In this document: positions 1 to 8,427 of the stretch, piece by piece
Layout: each line of letters begins with the position of its first letter
Position numbering within the stretch: the first letter of the stretch is position 1
From: Comamonas sp. KCTC 72670
Lineage (GTDB): Bacteria > Myxococcota > Myxococcia > Myxococcales > Myxococcaceae
Reading direction: 5' to 3'
Length of the DNA stretch: 64,000 nt
Assembly: GCA_014656495.1 (NCBI GenBank)
Contig: BNCN01000004.1
Coordinates: forward strand, 563,071-627,070
The notes under the pieces: generated by a model
The model's input: the letters and a program-made list of their open reading frames with translations, nothing else
Told to the model about the DNA's origin: nothing
The model's database searches: none
Position numbers and translations under genes: made by a program

Positions 1-2
1 GC

Positions 3-257
3 GCCGGCGGGGGGGGCAGCTTCGCGGCGCGGAGCATGGCGGGGCCCGGCTCGCCCCGCCTGAGCTACAACCTCTACCGGGACGTGACGCGGCTGCTCGT
101 CTGGGGCAACGGCTCGTCGGGGACGGTGCGCTACGGGCCCTTCCTGCCCGTCCTCACGGAGGATACGACCATCCCCATCTATGGCCGCATCTTCGCGCAG
201 CAGGCGGTGCCCGCGGGGGCCTACTCCGACACGCTGGTGATGACGGTGACCTTCTGA
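3..257 (+). CDS. Spore coat U (SCPU) domain protein, C-terminal part
   Basis: Partial gene: the reading frame is open to the left edge of the window, so the start is missing. The 84 visible residues carry the end of an SCPU domain: YNLYRD, then VWGNG, then IYGRIFAQQAVPAGAYSD and the terminal TLVMTVTF, which would form the closing beta strand. SCPU proteins are secreted beta-sandwich proteins related to chaperone-usher pilins and to the myxobacterial spore coat protein U. In Myxococcus they are usually clustered with usher/chaperone genes, which would lie to the left of this window. An internal ATG at 36 exists, but the domain clearly begins upstream of it, so it is not the true start. The family call is firm. 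The exact role (spore coat or pilus-like fibre) is inferred. Confidence 0.85.
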   Translation, partial: AGGGGSFAARSMAGPGSPRLSYNLYRDVTRLLVWGNGSSGTVRYGPFLPVLTEDTTIPIYGRIFAQQAVPAGAYSDTLVMTVTF

Positions 258-281
258 AGGCCACCGCCACCCACCGCGTCG

Positions 282-3200
282 CTACTTCAGCACCACCAGC
301 AGGTCGCCGCCCTGGACGGCGGCCTTGAGCGCCGGGACGACCTCCGCCACGGCGCCCGCCCTGGGGGCGCGCACCACCGTCTCCATCTTCATCGCCTCCA
401 GGGTGACGAGCGGCGCGCCCGCCTCGACGGCGTCACCCGCCTTGACGTGCACGGTGATGACGGTGCCCGGCATGCTGGCGGCCACGTGGTTCGGGTTGGC
501 GCGGTCCGCCTGACGCCGGGCCTCCACGGTGGTGGCCCGGGCGCGGTCCCTCACCAGGACGGTGCGGTTGTGGCCGTTGAGGGCGAAGTAGACGGTGCGC
601 ACGCCTTCTTCATCGGGCTCGCCCACCGCGGACAGGCTGATGACCAGCGTCTTGCCCGGCTCGAGCTCCACCCAGACCTCCTGGCCCACCTCCATGCCGT
701 AGAAGTAGTTGGGGGTGTCGAGGATGGAGACGTCCTCGTAGCGGGCCAGGTCCTCCAGGTAGCCGGACATGACGCGCGGGTAGAGCGCGCTGGAGATGGC
801 GTCCACGCGGGTGAGGGCGTGGCCCGTCTTCTCGGACAGCTCGCGCTGGAGCGCCTCCAGGTCCAGCGGCGCCATGCTGGCGGAGGGGCGGCCCTCCACG
901 CGCGGCAGGCCCTTGAGCACGGCGGCGCGCAGGTCCTCGGGGAAGCCGTTGGGCGGCTGGCCGAGCTCGCCGCGGAAGTAGCCCACCACGCTGGTGGGGA
1001 AGTCCAGACGCGGGGCTTCTTCAATCAGCTTCTGGCGGGTGAGCGCGGCGGCCTCCGCCAGCGTGGCGGCGCGCACCGTGAGGTCGTTCTTGAGCAGGAA
1101 GATGGCGAAGTCGCCCACCATCTTCGACGACGGCGTCACCTTGGGGATGTCGCCCACCAGCACGTTCACCAGCGCGAAGGCGTCCTTCACGTCGTTCCAC
1201 CGCCCGAGCAGCCCCATCTCCGCCACCTGGGGCCGGAGGTTGGAGTACTGGCCGCCCGGAATCTCATGGTAGTACACCTCGCTGGTCGTGCTCTTGAGGC
1301 CGCTCTCGAAGGGGGCGTAGTACTCGCGCACGTCCTCCCAGTAGTTGGCCAGCGGCTGGAGGCGCGCGTTGGCCAGGCCCGTCTCGCGCGGGTGGCCGCG
1401 CAGGGCGCTCACCAGCGCGTTGAGGCTGGGCTGGCTCGTCAGGCCCGCCATGCTGCCCAGCGCCACGTCCACCACGTGCACGCCGTGCTCGATGGCCTCC
1501 AGGTAGCTGGCGATGCCGTTGCCGGAGGTGTCGTGCATGTGCAGGTGGATGGGCAGCCGCGTCACCTCGCGCAGGCGCTGCACCAGCATGGCGGCGGCGC
1601 GCGGGCGCAGCAGGCCCGCCATGTCCTTGATGCAGAGGAAGTGCGCGCCGGAGTCCTCGATGCGCCGCGCCAGGTCCGCGTAATAGTCCAGCGTGTACTT
1701 CGTGCGCTTGGGGTTGGCGACGTCGCCCGTGTAGCAGATGGCCACCTCCGCCACCTTGCCCGTCGTCAGCACGCGGCGGATGGAGACCTCCATGCTGCCC
1801 AGATCGTTGAGGCTGTCGAAGATGCGGAACACATCCACGCCGGCCTCGGCCGCCTCGTCGATGAAGGCCTCCACCACGTTGTCCGGGTAGCTGGTGTAGC
1901 CCACCGCGTTCGCGCCGCGCAGGAGCATCTGCTGGAGCAGGTTGGGCGCGGCGGCCTTCAGCGCGCGCAGGCGGGCCCACGGGTCCTCGTTGAGGAAGCG
2001 GTACGCGGTGTCGAAGGTGGCGCCGCCCCAGCTCTCCAGGCTGAAGAGCTCGGCGGCGAGGTGCGCGGTGGCGGGCGCCACGCGGAGGATGTCCCGGGTG
2101 CGCATGCGCGTGGCCAGGTGGGACTGGTGCGCGTCCCGCATGGTGGTGTCCGTCAGCAGCACGCGCTTCTGGGAGAGCACCCAGTCCGCCAGCCCGCGCG
2201 GGCCCTTCTCCGCCAATATCTGCGCGGTGCCCCGGGGCACGGGCCCCGGCGGTGTCACGGGCAGGCGGGGCTCCAGGAACTGCGTGGGCTTGAGCCGCTG
2301 CGGCTTCTTGATCGTGGGGTGGCCGTTGACGGTGACGTCGCCCAGGTACTGGAGCAGCTTGGTGGCGCGGTCGCGGCGGGGCTCCAGGTGGAACAGCTCG
2401 GGCGTCTCGTCGATGAAGCGCGTGTACGTCTCGCCCTGCTGGAAGGCCGGGTGGGCGAGGACGTTCTCCAGGAAGGGCAAGTTCGTCTTCACGCCGCGGA
2501 TGCGGAACTCGCGCAGCGCGCGCTGGCCCTTCATCACCGCGCCCTGGAACGTGGGCGCGTAGGCGATGACTTTCACCAGCATGGAGTCGTAGTAGGGCGA
2601 GATGACGGCGTTGGTGTAGCCGTTGGAGCCATCCAGCCGGATGCCGAAGCCGGTGGCCGCGCGCCAGGCGGTGATGATGCCCGCGTCCGGCATGAACTGG
2701 TTGGCCGGGTCCTCGGTGGTGACGCGCAGCTGCACCGCGAAGCCGCGGGGCACCACGTCCTCCTGGCGGGGGATGCCCACCTCGGGCGCGTCCAGCCGGT
2801 AACCCTCCGCGATGCGAAGCTGGCTCTGCACCAGGTCCACGCCCGTCACCTGCTCGGTGACGGTGTGCTCCACCTGGAGCCGGGCGTTGCACTCGATGAA
2901 GTAGAAGGCGTCGTGGGCCACCAGGAACTCGGCGGTGCCCGCGCTGGTGTAGCCGGCCTTCCGGGCCAGCCGCACCGCCGCCTCGCAGATGGCCTCCTTC
3001 ACCGCCGGCGCCAGGTTGGGGGCGGGGGCGATCTCGATGACCTTCTGGTGGCGCCGCTGCACGGAGCAGTCCCGCTCGTGCAGGTGGACGATGTTGCCGT
3101 GCAGGTCACCCAGCAGCTGCACCTCGATGTGCCGCACGCGCTCCAGGAAGCGCTCCAGGAACACCGCCGCCGAGCCGAAGGCGCTCTTCGCCTCCGAGCG

Positions 3201-3785
3201 CGCGGAGGCCAGCGCGTCCTCCAGGTCCTTGGCGTCGCGCACCACGCGCATGCCGCGCCCGCCGCCGCCGTGGGCCGCCTTCACCAGGATGGGGCCGCCG
3301 TGCTTCGCGAAGAAGTCTCGGGCCTGGGCCAGGACGTGGGCGTCGTCCCCCTCCAGCGTCACGCCGGGGACGACGGGGACGCCCACGGCCTCCGCCAGCT
3401 GCTTGGCGGCGACCTTGTCGCCCATGGTGCGGACCACGTCCGAGCGCGGCCCGATGAAGCGGATGCCCCGCCGCTCGCACGCCTCGGCGAAGGCGGCGTT
3501 CTCCGACAGGAAGCCGTAGCCGGGGTGGATGGCGTCCACGCCGGCCTTCTCGGCCACGTCGAGGATTTCATCGATGCCCAGGTACGCTTCCACGGGCCGC
3601 TTGCCCCGGCCCACGAGGTACGCCTCGTCGGCCTTGTGGCGGTGCTCGTGGGTGCGGTCCTCGTCGCTGTAGATGGCGACGGTGCGGATGCCCAGCTCGT
3701 TGCAGGCGCGAAACACACGGATGGCAATCTCACCGCGGTTGGCGCAAAGGACCTTCTGGATGGGACGGTGCGTCACATGTTCCAT
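282..3785 (-). CDS. pyc: Pyruvate carboxylase
   Basis: Single-chain pyruvate carboxylase of about 1167 residues, the usual length. It carboxylates pyruvate to oxaloacetate using ATP, bicarbonate and biotin, so it is anaplerotic. Domains in order: biotin carboxylase, starting near VLCANRGEIAIRVFRA with an ATP-grasp glycine-rich loop (HGGGGRGM); carboxyltransferase, starting at DTTMRDAHQSHLATRM, with metal-site HMHD; C-terminal biotinyl domain with EAMKMET, the biotinylated lysine being about residue 1133. An upstream in-frame TTG (3821) would add 12 residues. The ATG at 3785 is preferred because homology begins just after it. The gene stands alone; the MFS gene upstream on the same strand is about 100 bp away. 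A very long open frame on the opposite strand over this gene is a GC-bias shadow. Confidence 0.97.
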   Translation of the reverse strand: MEHVTHRPIQKVLCANRGEIAIRVFRACNELGIRTVAIYSDEDRTHEHRHKADEAYLVGRGKRPVEAYLGIDEILDVAEKAGVDAIHPGYGFLSENAAFAEACERRGIRFIGPRSDVVRTMGDKVAAKQLAEAVGVPVVPGVTLEGDDAHVLAQARDFFAKHGGPILVKAAHGGGGRGMRVVRDAKDLEDALASARSEAKSAFGSAAVFLERFLERVRHIEVQLLGDLHGNIVHLHERDCSVQRRHQKVIEIAPAPNLAPAVKEAICEAAVRLARKAGYTSAGTAEFLVAHDAFYFIECNARLQVEHTVTEQVTGVDLVQSQLRIAEGYRLDAPEVGIPRQEDVVPRGFAVQLRVTTEDPANQFMPDAGIITAWRAATGFGIRLDGSNGYTNAVISPYYDSMLVKVIAYAPTFQGAVMKGQRALREFRIRGVKTNLPFLENVLAHPAFQQGETYTRFIDETPELFHLEPRRDRATKLLQYLGDVTVNGHPTIKKPQRLKPTQFLEPRLPVTPPGPVPRGTAQILAEKGPRGLADWVLSQKRVLLTDTTMRDAHQSHLATRMRTRDILRVAPATAHLAAELFSLESWGGATFDTAYRFLNEDPWARLRALKAAAPNLLQQMLLRGANAVGYTSYPDNVVEAFIDEAAEAGVDVFRIFDSLNDLGSMEVSIRRVLTTGKVAEVAICYTGDVANPKRTKYTLDYYADLARRIEDSGAHFLCIKDMAGLLRPRAAAMLVQRLREVTRLPIHLHMHDTSGNGIASYLEAIEHGVHVVDVALGSMAGLTSQPSLNALVSALRGHPRETGLANARLQPLANYWEDVREYYAPFESGLKSTTSEVYYHEIPGGQYSNLRPQVAEMGLLGRWNDVKDAFALVNVLVGDIPKVTPSSKMVGDFAIFLLKNDLTVRAATLAEAAALTRQKLIEEAPRLDFPTSVVGYFRGELGQPPNGFPEDLRAAVLKGLPRVEGRPSASMAPLDLEALQRELSEKTGHALTRVDAISSALYPRVMSGYLEDLARYEDVSILDTPNYFYGMEVGQEVWVELEPGKTLVISLSAVGEPDEEGVRTVYFALNGHNRTVLVRDRARATTVEARRQADRANPNHVAASMPGTVITVHVKAGDAVEAGAPLVTLEAMKMETVVRAPRAGAVAEVVPALKAAVQGGDLLVVLK

Positions 3786-3881
3786 GTGGGCGCTGTAGCC
3801 ATCCCGCGGGCCCTGGGGCAATGGCCCGCGCGAGGAACGTCCGATTCAGGGCGCGGCGCGGCGTGCGCGCCGCACGAGGCG

Positions 3882-5147
3882 TCAGGTGCCGGACTGCGAG
3901 GGCTGCGGGGCCGTCTCCGGGCCGGTGGCCGTCTCCTCGAAGTCCAGGTCCCGGTGGAAGGTCTCCTCCAGGCGGGTGAGGGCGATGAGCGCCAGGCCGA
4001 AGCAGACGCTGCCGACGATGATGGCCGCGGTGGCCACGGACATCTCGCCCTTGAGGTAGGCGAAGCCGCTGGCCGCGAGCGCCGCCGAGCCGCGCACGAA
4101 GTTGGGGACGGTGGTGGCCACGGTGCCGCGGATGTTGGTGCCGAACTGCTCGGCGGCCATGGTGACGAGCACGGCCCAGTAGCCCACGGTGATGCCAATC
4201 AGGAAGCTGAGGACATACACCGCCGTGCTGGTGAGGCCCGGCGTCAGGCCGTAGACGAGCATCAGCGCGAAGCCCGCGGTGAGGTTGAGGGCCACCGCGC
4301 GCTTGCGGCTCTTGAGCCACTGGCTGAAGACGCCCGCCAGCAGGTCGCCCAGCGTCAGGCCGATGGAGCCATAGAGGATGGCGTTGCCGGCCGTCACCGT
4401 GCCCTGGACGTTGAGGCCGGCGGTGAGCTCGGGCGCGAAGGTGAAGAGGATGCCCGTGGTGAAGTAGATGGGCACGCCAATCAGGATGCAGCAGATGTAC
4501 TTGAGGAACCGGCCGCCGGTGAGCAGCAGCAGCGGGTTGGCGCGTGACGGGTCCGTCTTCTTCTGGAACAGCTCGGACTCGGACACCTTGAAGCGCGCGA
4601 AGAGCAGCGCGATGCCCATGAAGCCGCCGGTGAGGTAGGCCGTCTTCCAGTACAGGTGCTGGCCCACGAAGGCCGCGGCGACGATGCCGAGCATGCCCAG
4701 CGTGGCGACGATGGTGGTGCCCAGGCCGCGCTTCTCCTTGGGCAGCGACTCCGCGACCAGGGTGATGGCCGCGCCCAGCTCACCCGCCAGGCCCACGCCG
4801 CCCAGGACGCGGAAGACGGCGTAGCTGGTGACGTCCCACGCGAAGGCGTTGGCCAGGTTCGCGAACGAGTAGAGCAGGATGGAGCCGAACATCACCGAGA
4901 GGCGCCCGCGCTTGTCGGCGAGCACGCCCCACAGCAGGCCGCCCACCATCATCCCCACCATCTGCGCGTTGTAGATGAGCAGGCCGCTCTGGAGGATTTC
5001 GGCCGGGTCCGTGATGCCGATGTCCTTCAGCGAGGCGACACGCACCACGCCGAACAACGTGATGTCGAAGAGGTCGACGAAGTAGCCGAGCCCGGCCACC
5101 AGCACGGTCAGGTTGAGGACCGAGCGGAGCTCTCTCAGGAATTTCAT
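3882..5147 (-). CDS. MFS transporter
   Basis: Polytopic membrane protein of 421 residues, with about 12 predicted hydrophobic segments, typical of the major facilitator superfamily. The loop between helices 2 and 3 carries GGLLWGVLADKRGRLSVMFG, a good match to MFS motif A (G-x-L-x-D-+-x-G-R). The arrangement with a long cytoplasmic loop near LFARFKVSESELF is like the metabolite:H+ / sugar-porter branch, but the substrate cannot be read from the sequence. The start is placed at the ATG MKFLRELRSVL (5147). An in-frame extension to 5213 has poor coding character. It lies upstream of pyc on the same strand, but a 96-bp gap leaves co-transcription uncertain. A carboxylate substrate would fit the neighbour, but that is a guess. 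Confidence 0.88.
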   Translation of the reverse strand: MKFLRELRSVLNLTVLVAGLGYFVDLFDITLFGVVRVASLKDIGITDPAEILQSGLLIYNAQMVGMMVGGLLWGVLADKRGRLSVMFGSILLYSFANLANAFAWDVTSYAVFRVLGGVGLAGELGAAITLVAESLPKEKRGLGTTIVATLGMLGIVAAAFVGQHLYWKTAYLTGGFMGIALLFARFKVSESELFQKKTDPSRANPLLLLTGGRFLKYICCILIGVPIYFTTGILFTFAPELTAGLNVQGTVTAGNAILYGSIGLTLGDLLAGVFSQWLKSRKRAVALNLTAGFALMLVYGLTPGLTSTAVYVLSFLIGITVGYWAVLVTMAAEQFGTNIRGTVATTVPNFVRGSAALAASGFAYLKGEMSVATAAIIVGSVCFGLALIALTRLEETFHRDLDFEETATGPETAPQPSQSGT

Positions 5148-5234
5148 GCGCTGATTAACGGCCTTTGTCGCGCGCGGAGCAAGCGCCCCTTGCTCCGCGC
5201 ACCCATGACGCACTGCATGAACCTGAATTCACCT

Positions 5235-7829
5235 TCATGCGGTGGCTTGGGCCAGCGCCTGCTCGAGCTGGGTGATGCCGTAGGGCTTGGGAAGCAGGGT
5301 GGCGCCCGCGAGCGCGCCCAGGTCGTCCGCGCCCAGGTTGTTGCCGTGGCCCGACGCGATGATGACGCGCAGGGCGGGCGCGTCCTGGCACGCTTGACGG
5401 GCCAGCTCGATGCCGGACTGGCCGGGCAGGCTCACGTCGGTGAAGAGCAGGTCGAACTCGCGCGAGGCCAGCAGGGGCAGGGCCTGCTCCGCGCTGGTGG
5501 CGGCCGTCACCGTGTGGCCCAAGGTCTCCAGCAGCTCGCACGCGGGGATCAGGATGTTCTCGTCGTCCTCCACGAGGAGGATGCGCAGCTGCCTCTTCTC
5601 CACGGCCGGTGTCGACACGGGCGGCGGCGTCAGCCGCGGTGGGTTGAGGGCCTCGCGCTCCGTGATGCGCTGCTGCCGCGCCGCGAGCAGCTGGCGGATC
5701 TTCCGGGCAAGGTCCTCGCGCCGGTAGGGCTTGCTCAGCAACTGGACGCCGGGGTCCAACCGGCCGCCGTGGACGATGGCGTTCTCGGTGTAGCCGGAGG
5801 TGAAGAGCACCTCCAGGTCGGGTGACAGCGCCTTGGCCTGCCGCGCAAGCTCGGGGCTGCGCACCGGGCCGGGCATCACCACGTCGGTGAAGAGCAGGTC
5901 AATGGGGATGCCGCTCTGGATGACGGCGAGCGCGCTCTGCCCGTCGGACGCCTTGAGCACGCGGTAGCCCAGCTCCGTGAGCATCTCCACGGCGGTGGCG
6001 CGCACCTCCGCGTCATCCTCGACCACGAGCAGCGTCTCCGAGCCGCCCTCGACGGGCTCGGTGATGACCTCGGCGCGGGGCATCTCCGCCTGGAGCGAGC
6101 GGGGGAGGTAGATCTTGATGGTCGTCCCGTGGCCGACCTCGCTGTAGATCTTCACGTGGCCGCCGGTCTGCTTGACGAAGCCATACACCATGCTCAGGCC
6201 CAGTCCGGTGCCCCGGCCCTCGGGCTTGGTGGTGAAGAACGGCTCGAAGGCGCGCTCCATCACCTCGGAGGACATGCCGCAGCCGGTGTCGGAGATGGCC
6301 AGCAGCACGTACTGGCCCGCGGCCACGTCCGGGTGCATCTGGCTGTAGTGGTCGTCCAGCATGGCGTTGCCGGCCTCGACGGTCAGCTTGCCCTGGCCGT
6401 CCATGGCGTCGCGCGCGTTGATGGCCAGGTTGAGGATGACGTTCTCGAGCTGGTTCGGGTCGACGAAGGTGTTCCACAGCCCGCCGCCGATGATGGTCTC
6501 CAGCTCCACGTCCTCGCCGAGCGCGCGGCGGAGCAGGTCGTCCATGCCGCGCACCAGCCGTCCCAGGTTGATGACGGTGGGGTTGAGCGGCTGGCGCCGG
6601 GCGAAGGCGAGCAGCTGCGAGGAGAGGCGGGCGCCGCGCTCCACCGCGCCAATGGCGGTGGTCAGCCGGCGCTGGGCCTGGGTGTTGTCCCCCACGTCGC
6701 GCAGCAGGAGCTGGAGGTTGCCGCCGATGACCTGGAGCAGGTTGTTGAAGTCGTGCGCCACGCCGCCGGTGAGCTTGCCCACCGCTTCCATCTTCTGCGC
6801 CTGCCGCAGCACGGCCTCCGTCTGGCGCCGCTCGGCCTCGCTCTCCTCGAGCGCGCGGGTCCGCTCGCGGACGAGGTCCTCCAGGTGGTCCTTGTACTGG
6901 CGCAGCTCATCCTGGGCGCGCTTCTGCTCGGTGATGTCGTGGCCCTGGACGAAGATGCCGGAGATGGAGCCGTCCGGCTCGACGATGGGCTGGTACACGA
7001 GGTCGACGTGGCTCTCCGTGAGCGTGTCGTCTGGCGTCCGCTGCAAGAACACCCGCATGCCCCGGCCCACGAAGGCTTCACCCGTGGTGAAGACGCGGTC
7101 CAGCAGCTCGAAGTAGCCCTGTCCGTCCACCTCCGGCAGCGCGTCCCGGATGGCCTTGCCCACGATGGGCCGGTGCCCGACGAGCTGCTGGTAGGCCGTG
7201 TTGGCCAGCTCGAAGACGTGCTCCTTGCCGCGCAGGAAGCACATGAAGCCGGGCGCCTGATCGAACAGGCGGCGCAGGTGGCGCCGTTCCAGGTCCAGGT
7301 TCCGGTTGGCCTCCTGCACCTGCTGGGCACGCTGGAAGACGCCGGCTTCGAGCTGCGCCGGCTGCGGTGCGTCCCCGGTGGCCTCCCGCGTCCCGGTGGC
7401 GGCGCGTATGGCTTCCTGGAGCCGGTGGAGCTCGGTGACGTCGACGGTGTGCTGGAGGATGTAGGCCACGTTCCCCTGGGCATCCAGGAGCGGGATGTGG
7501 GTGGCGCTCCAGTACCGGTGCTCCGTGACGATGCCCGAGTCCGTCCGCCGTGGGACCCGGTAGGGAATCAGCGCGAGGATGTCCGGGCTCCGCTGTGTCA
7601 GCACCCGGAGGAAGGACTCGCGGAGCTGCTTCGTGTTGACGTTGTCGGGGTTCTCCGGGTCGTTCGGGAACACCTCGAAGACGTTCCGCCCCAGGAGCGA
7701 GTCCAACGAGCTGGCCGTGATGCGGAGGTACGCATCATTGGCGGCGACGTACCGGAGCTGGCTGTCGAGCAGCATGTACGGGTTGGGGGAGGCGTCGAAG
7801 AGCGTCTTGAAGTCGATGGTGTTGTGCAT
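5235..7829 (-). CDS. Hybrid sensor histidine kinase with PAS domains and two receiver domains
   Basis: 864-residue cytoplasmic-type hybrid kinase; no transmembrane segment is seen. Order: PAS domain (about 5-135), a short coiled stretch, a second PAS/PAC (about 180-315), a coiled coil, a HisKA region of the HDFNN type with phospho-acceptor His359, an HATPase domain with N box NLAINARDAMDG, G1 SDTGCGMS and G2 GRGTGLGLSMVYG, then two tandem receiver domains. The receiver aspartates are D649 (LLFTDVVMPG) and D798 (LLFTDVSLPG). Two receivers at the C terminus suggest a phosphorelay or an intramolecular phosphate sink. No separate DNA-binding output is encoded next to it. The long upstream region carries three similar dyad elements (see 8042-8260) that could control it. 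Ligand and target are unknown. Confidence 0.95.
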   Translation of the reverse strand: MHNTIDFKTLFDASPNPYMLLDSQLRYVAANDAYLRITASSLDSLLGRNVFEVFPNDPENPDNVNTKQLRESFLRVLTQRSPDILALIPYRVPRRTDSGIVTEHRYWSATHIPLLDAQGNVAYILQHTVDVTELHRLQEAIRAATGTREATGDAPQPAQLEAGVFQRAQQVQEANRNLDLERRHLRRLFDQAPGFMCFLRGKEHVFELANTAYQQLVGHRPIVGKAIRDALPEVDGQGYFELLDRVFTTGEAFVGRGMRVFLQRTPDDTLTESHVDLVYQPIVEPDGSISGIFVQGHDITEQKRAQDELRQYKDHLEDLVRERTRALEESEAERRQTEAVLRQAQKMEAVGKLTGGVAHDFNNLLQVIGGNLQLLLRDVGDNTQAQRRLTTAIGAVERGARLSSQLLAFARRQPLNPTVINLGRLVRGMDDLLRRALGEDVELETIIGGGLWNTFVDPNQLENVILNLAINARDAMDGQGKLTVEAGNAMLDDHYSQMHPDVAAGQYVLLAISDTGCGMSSEVMERAFEPFFTTKPEGRGTGLGLSMVYGFVKQTGGHVKIYSEVGHGTTIKIYLPRSLQAEMPRAEVITEPVEGGSETLLVVEDDAEVRATAVEMLTELGYRVLKASDGQSALAVIQSGIPIDLLFTDVVMPGPVRSPELARQAKALSPDLEVLFTSGYTENAIVHGGRLDPGVQLLSKPYRREDLARKIRQLLAARQQRITEREALNPPRLTPPPVSTPAVEKRQLRILLVEDDENILIPACELLETLGHTVTAATSAEQALPLLASREFDLLFTDVSLPGQSGIELARQACQDAPALRVIIASGHGNNLGADDLGALAGATLLPKPYGITQLEQALAQATA

Positions 7830-8041
7830 CGTGCGGCGGAGCTCCTCACCTCGTTGCGCGGCTCACGCAGGCGGGCAGGCGGGCCAGGCTACCCTTGACG
7901 GGTCTCCTGGCTGTTCGCCATTGCCTCGGACGCGCGGCCGATACTGCTGTCACACAGGCGACATATCCCACCACAAGGCAGGACAGACTCAACCTGCGAC
8001 ACCGGTCGTCATGTTCCAAGCACTGAAATGATGAAATGTCG

Positions 8042-8070
8042 TGCCTACATGAACGAACCTTCAGTCATTT
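8042..8070. repeat. Phased intergenic element, copy 1
   Basis: First of three copies of the pattern TGCCTACATGAA, six variable bases, then TTCAGT and a T-rich end. The core TGAA-N6-TTCA is a dyad, as expected for a dimeric DNA-binding protein. It lies 213 bp upstream of the hybrid kinase start. Confidence 0.65.
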
Positions 8071-8147
8071 CTTGACGAGGAGGGGGATGAATGCTCGGCA
8101 GGTCGGTCGAGTTCCCTCCGAATGAGCGCGGATACTCCGGGGGGCAA

Positions 8148-8176
8148 TGCCTACATGAACGACTTATCAGTGGTTT
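8148..8176. repeat. Phased intergenic element, copy 2
   Basis: Second copy: TGCCTACATGAAC, then ATCAGTGGTTT in place of TTCAGTNATTT, so one base of the right half-site differs. It starts 106 bp after copy 1, about ten helical turns. Confidence 0.6.
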
Positions 8177-8231
8177 CCGAGCCGCGACCGGTCCGGCGCC
8201 GCGGGCTGAGCGCGGAGCCGCGGATAGGTCA

Positions 8232-8260
8232 TGCCTACATGAAACTGTTTTCAGTGATTT
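8232..8260. repeat. Phased intergenic element, copy 3
   Basis: Third copy: TGCCTACATGAA, six bases, TTCAGTGATTT. It starts 84 bp after copy 2, eight helical turns of 10.5 bp. The left and right half-sites keep the same spacing as in copy 1. Confidence 0.65.
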
Positions 8261-8300
8261 TTCGCGGCGTGAACCCCGCGCGACACCTGTCAGGTGAAAC

Positions 8301-8333
8301 ACAGACAATGTCTGTCAAATAATGACAGACATT
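8301..8333. promoter_or_regulatory. Overlapping palindromes (operator or terminator)
   Basis: A perfect 11-bp inverted repeat, AATGTCTGTCA / TGACAGACATT, with a 5-base AT-rich loop occupies 8307-8333. Its left arm also forms a second palindrome, ACAGAC-AAT-GTCTGT (8301-8315). A further GTCTGTC follows at about 8362, and another palindrome, ACCTGTCAGGT, lies just left at 8285-8295. The set is 95-127 bp beyond the oxygenase stop. The nested half-sites look more like an operator, but a terminator hairpin for the minus-strand oxygenase gene is possible. Confidence 0.5.
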
Positions 8334-8427
8334 TGAATGTATTTGATTGCGTATTGCTTGTGTCTGTCTTTGCGCTGGGGACACGCGAGGCTCCAGTGTC
8401 GCTGGAGCCTCGGAACGTGACGGCGCG

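Larger units (their letters stand above)
7830..8427. other. 598-bp intergenic region with repeated elements
   Basis: No convincing gene: short open frames here (up to 87 codons) run through the repeated elements in inconsistent frames and have no good ribosome site. It is the upstream region of the hybrid kinase and the downstream region of the oxygenase gene, both on the minus strand. It holds three similar elements at 8042, 8148 and 8232 and a palindrome cluster at 8285-8370. It is less GC-rich at its right end (around 8300-8365) than anything nearby, which fits a regulatory or terminator role. Confidence 0.7.

Noticed and set aside
447-4547. A 1366-codon open frame on the plus strand opposite pyruvate carboxylase
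   Set aside because: High GC makes stop codons rare in the antisense phases. Its His/Gly/Arg-rich product has no family signs, while the minus strand is a full pyruvate carboxylase.
8042-8260. CRISPR array
   Set aside because: Only three copies, about 29 bases each, unequal spacing and no cas genes nearby.
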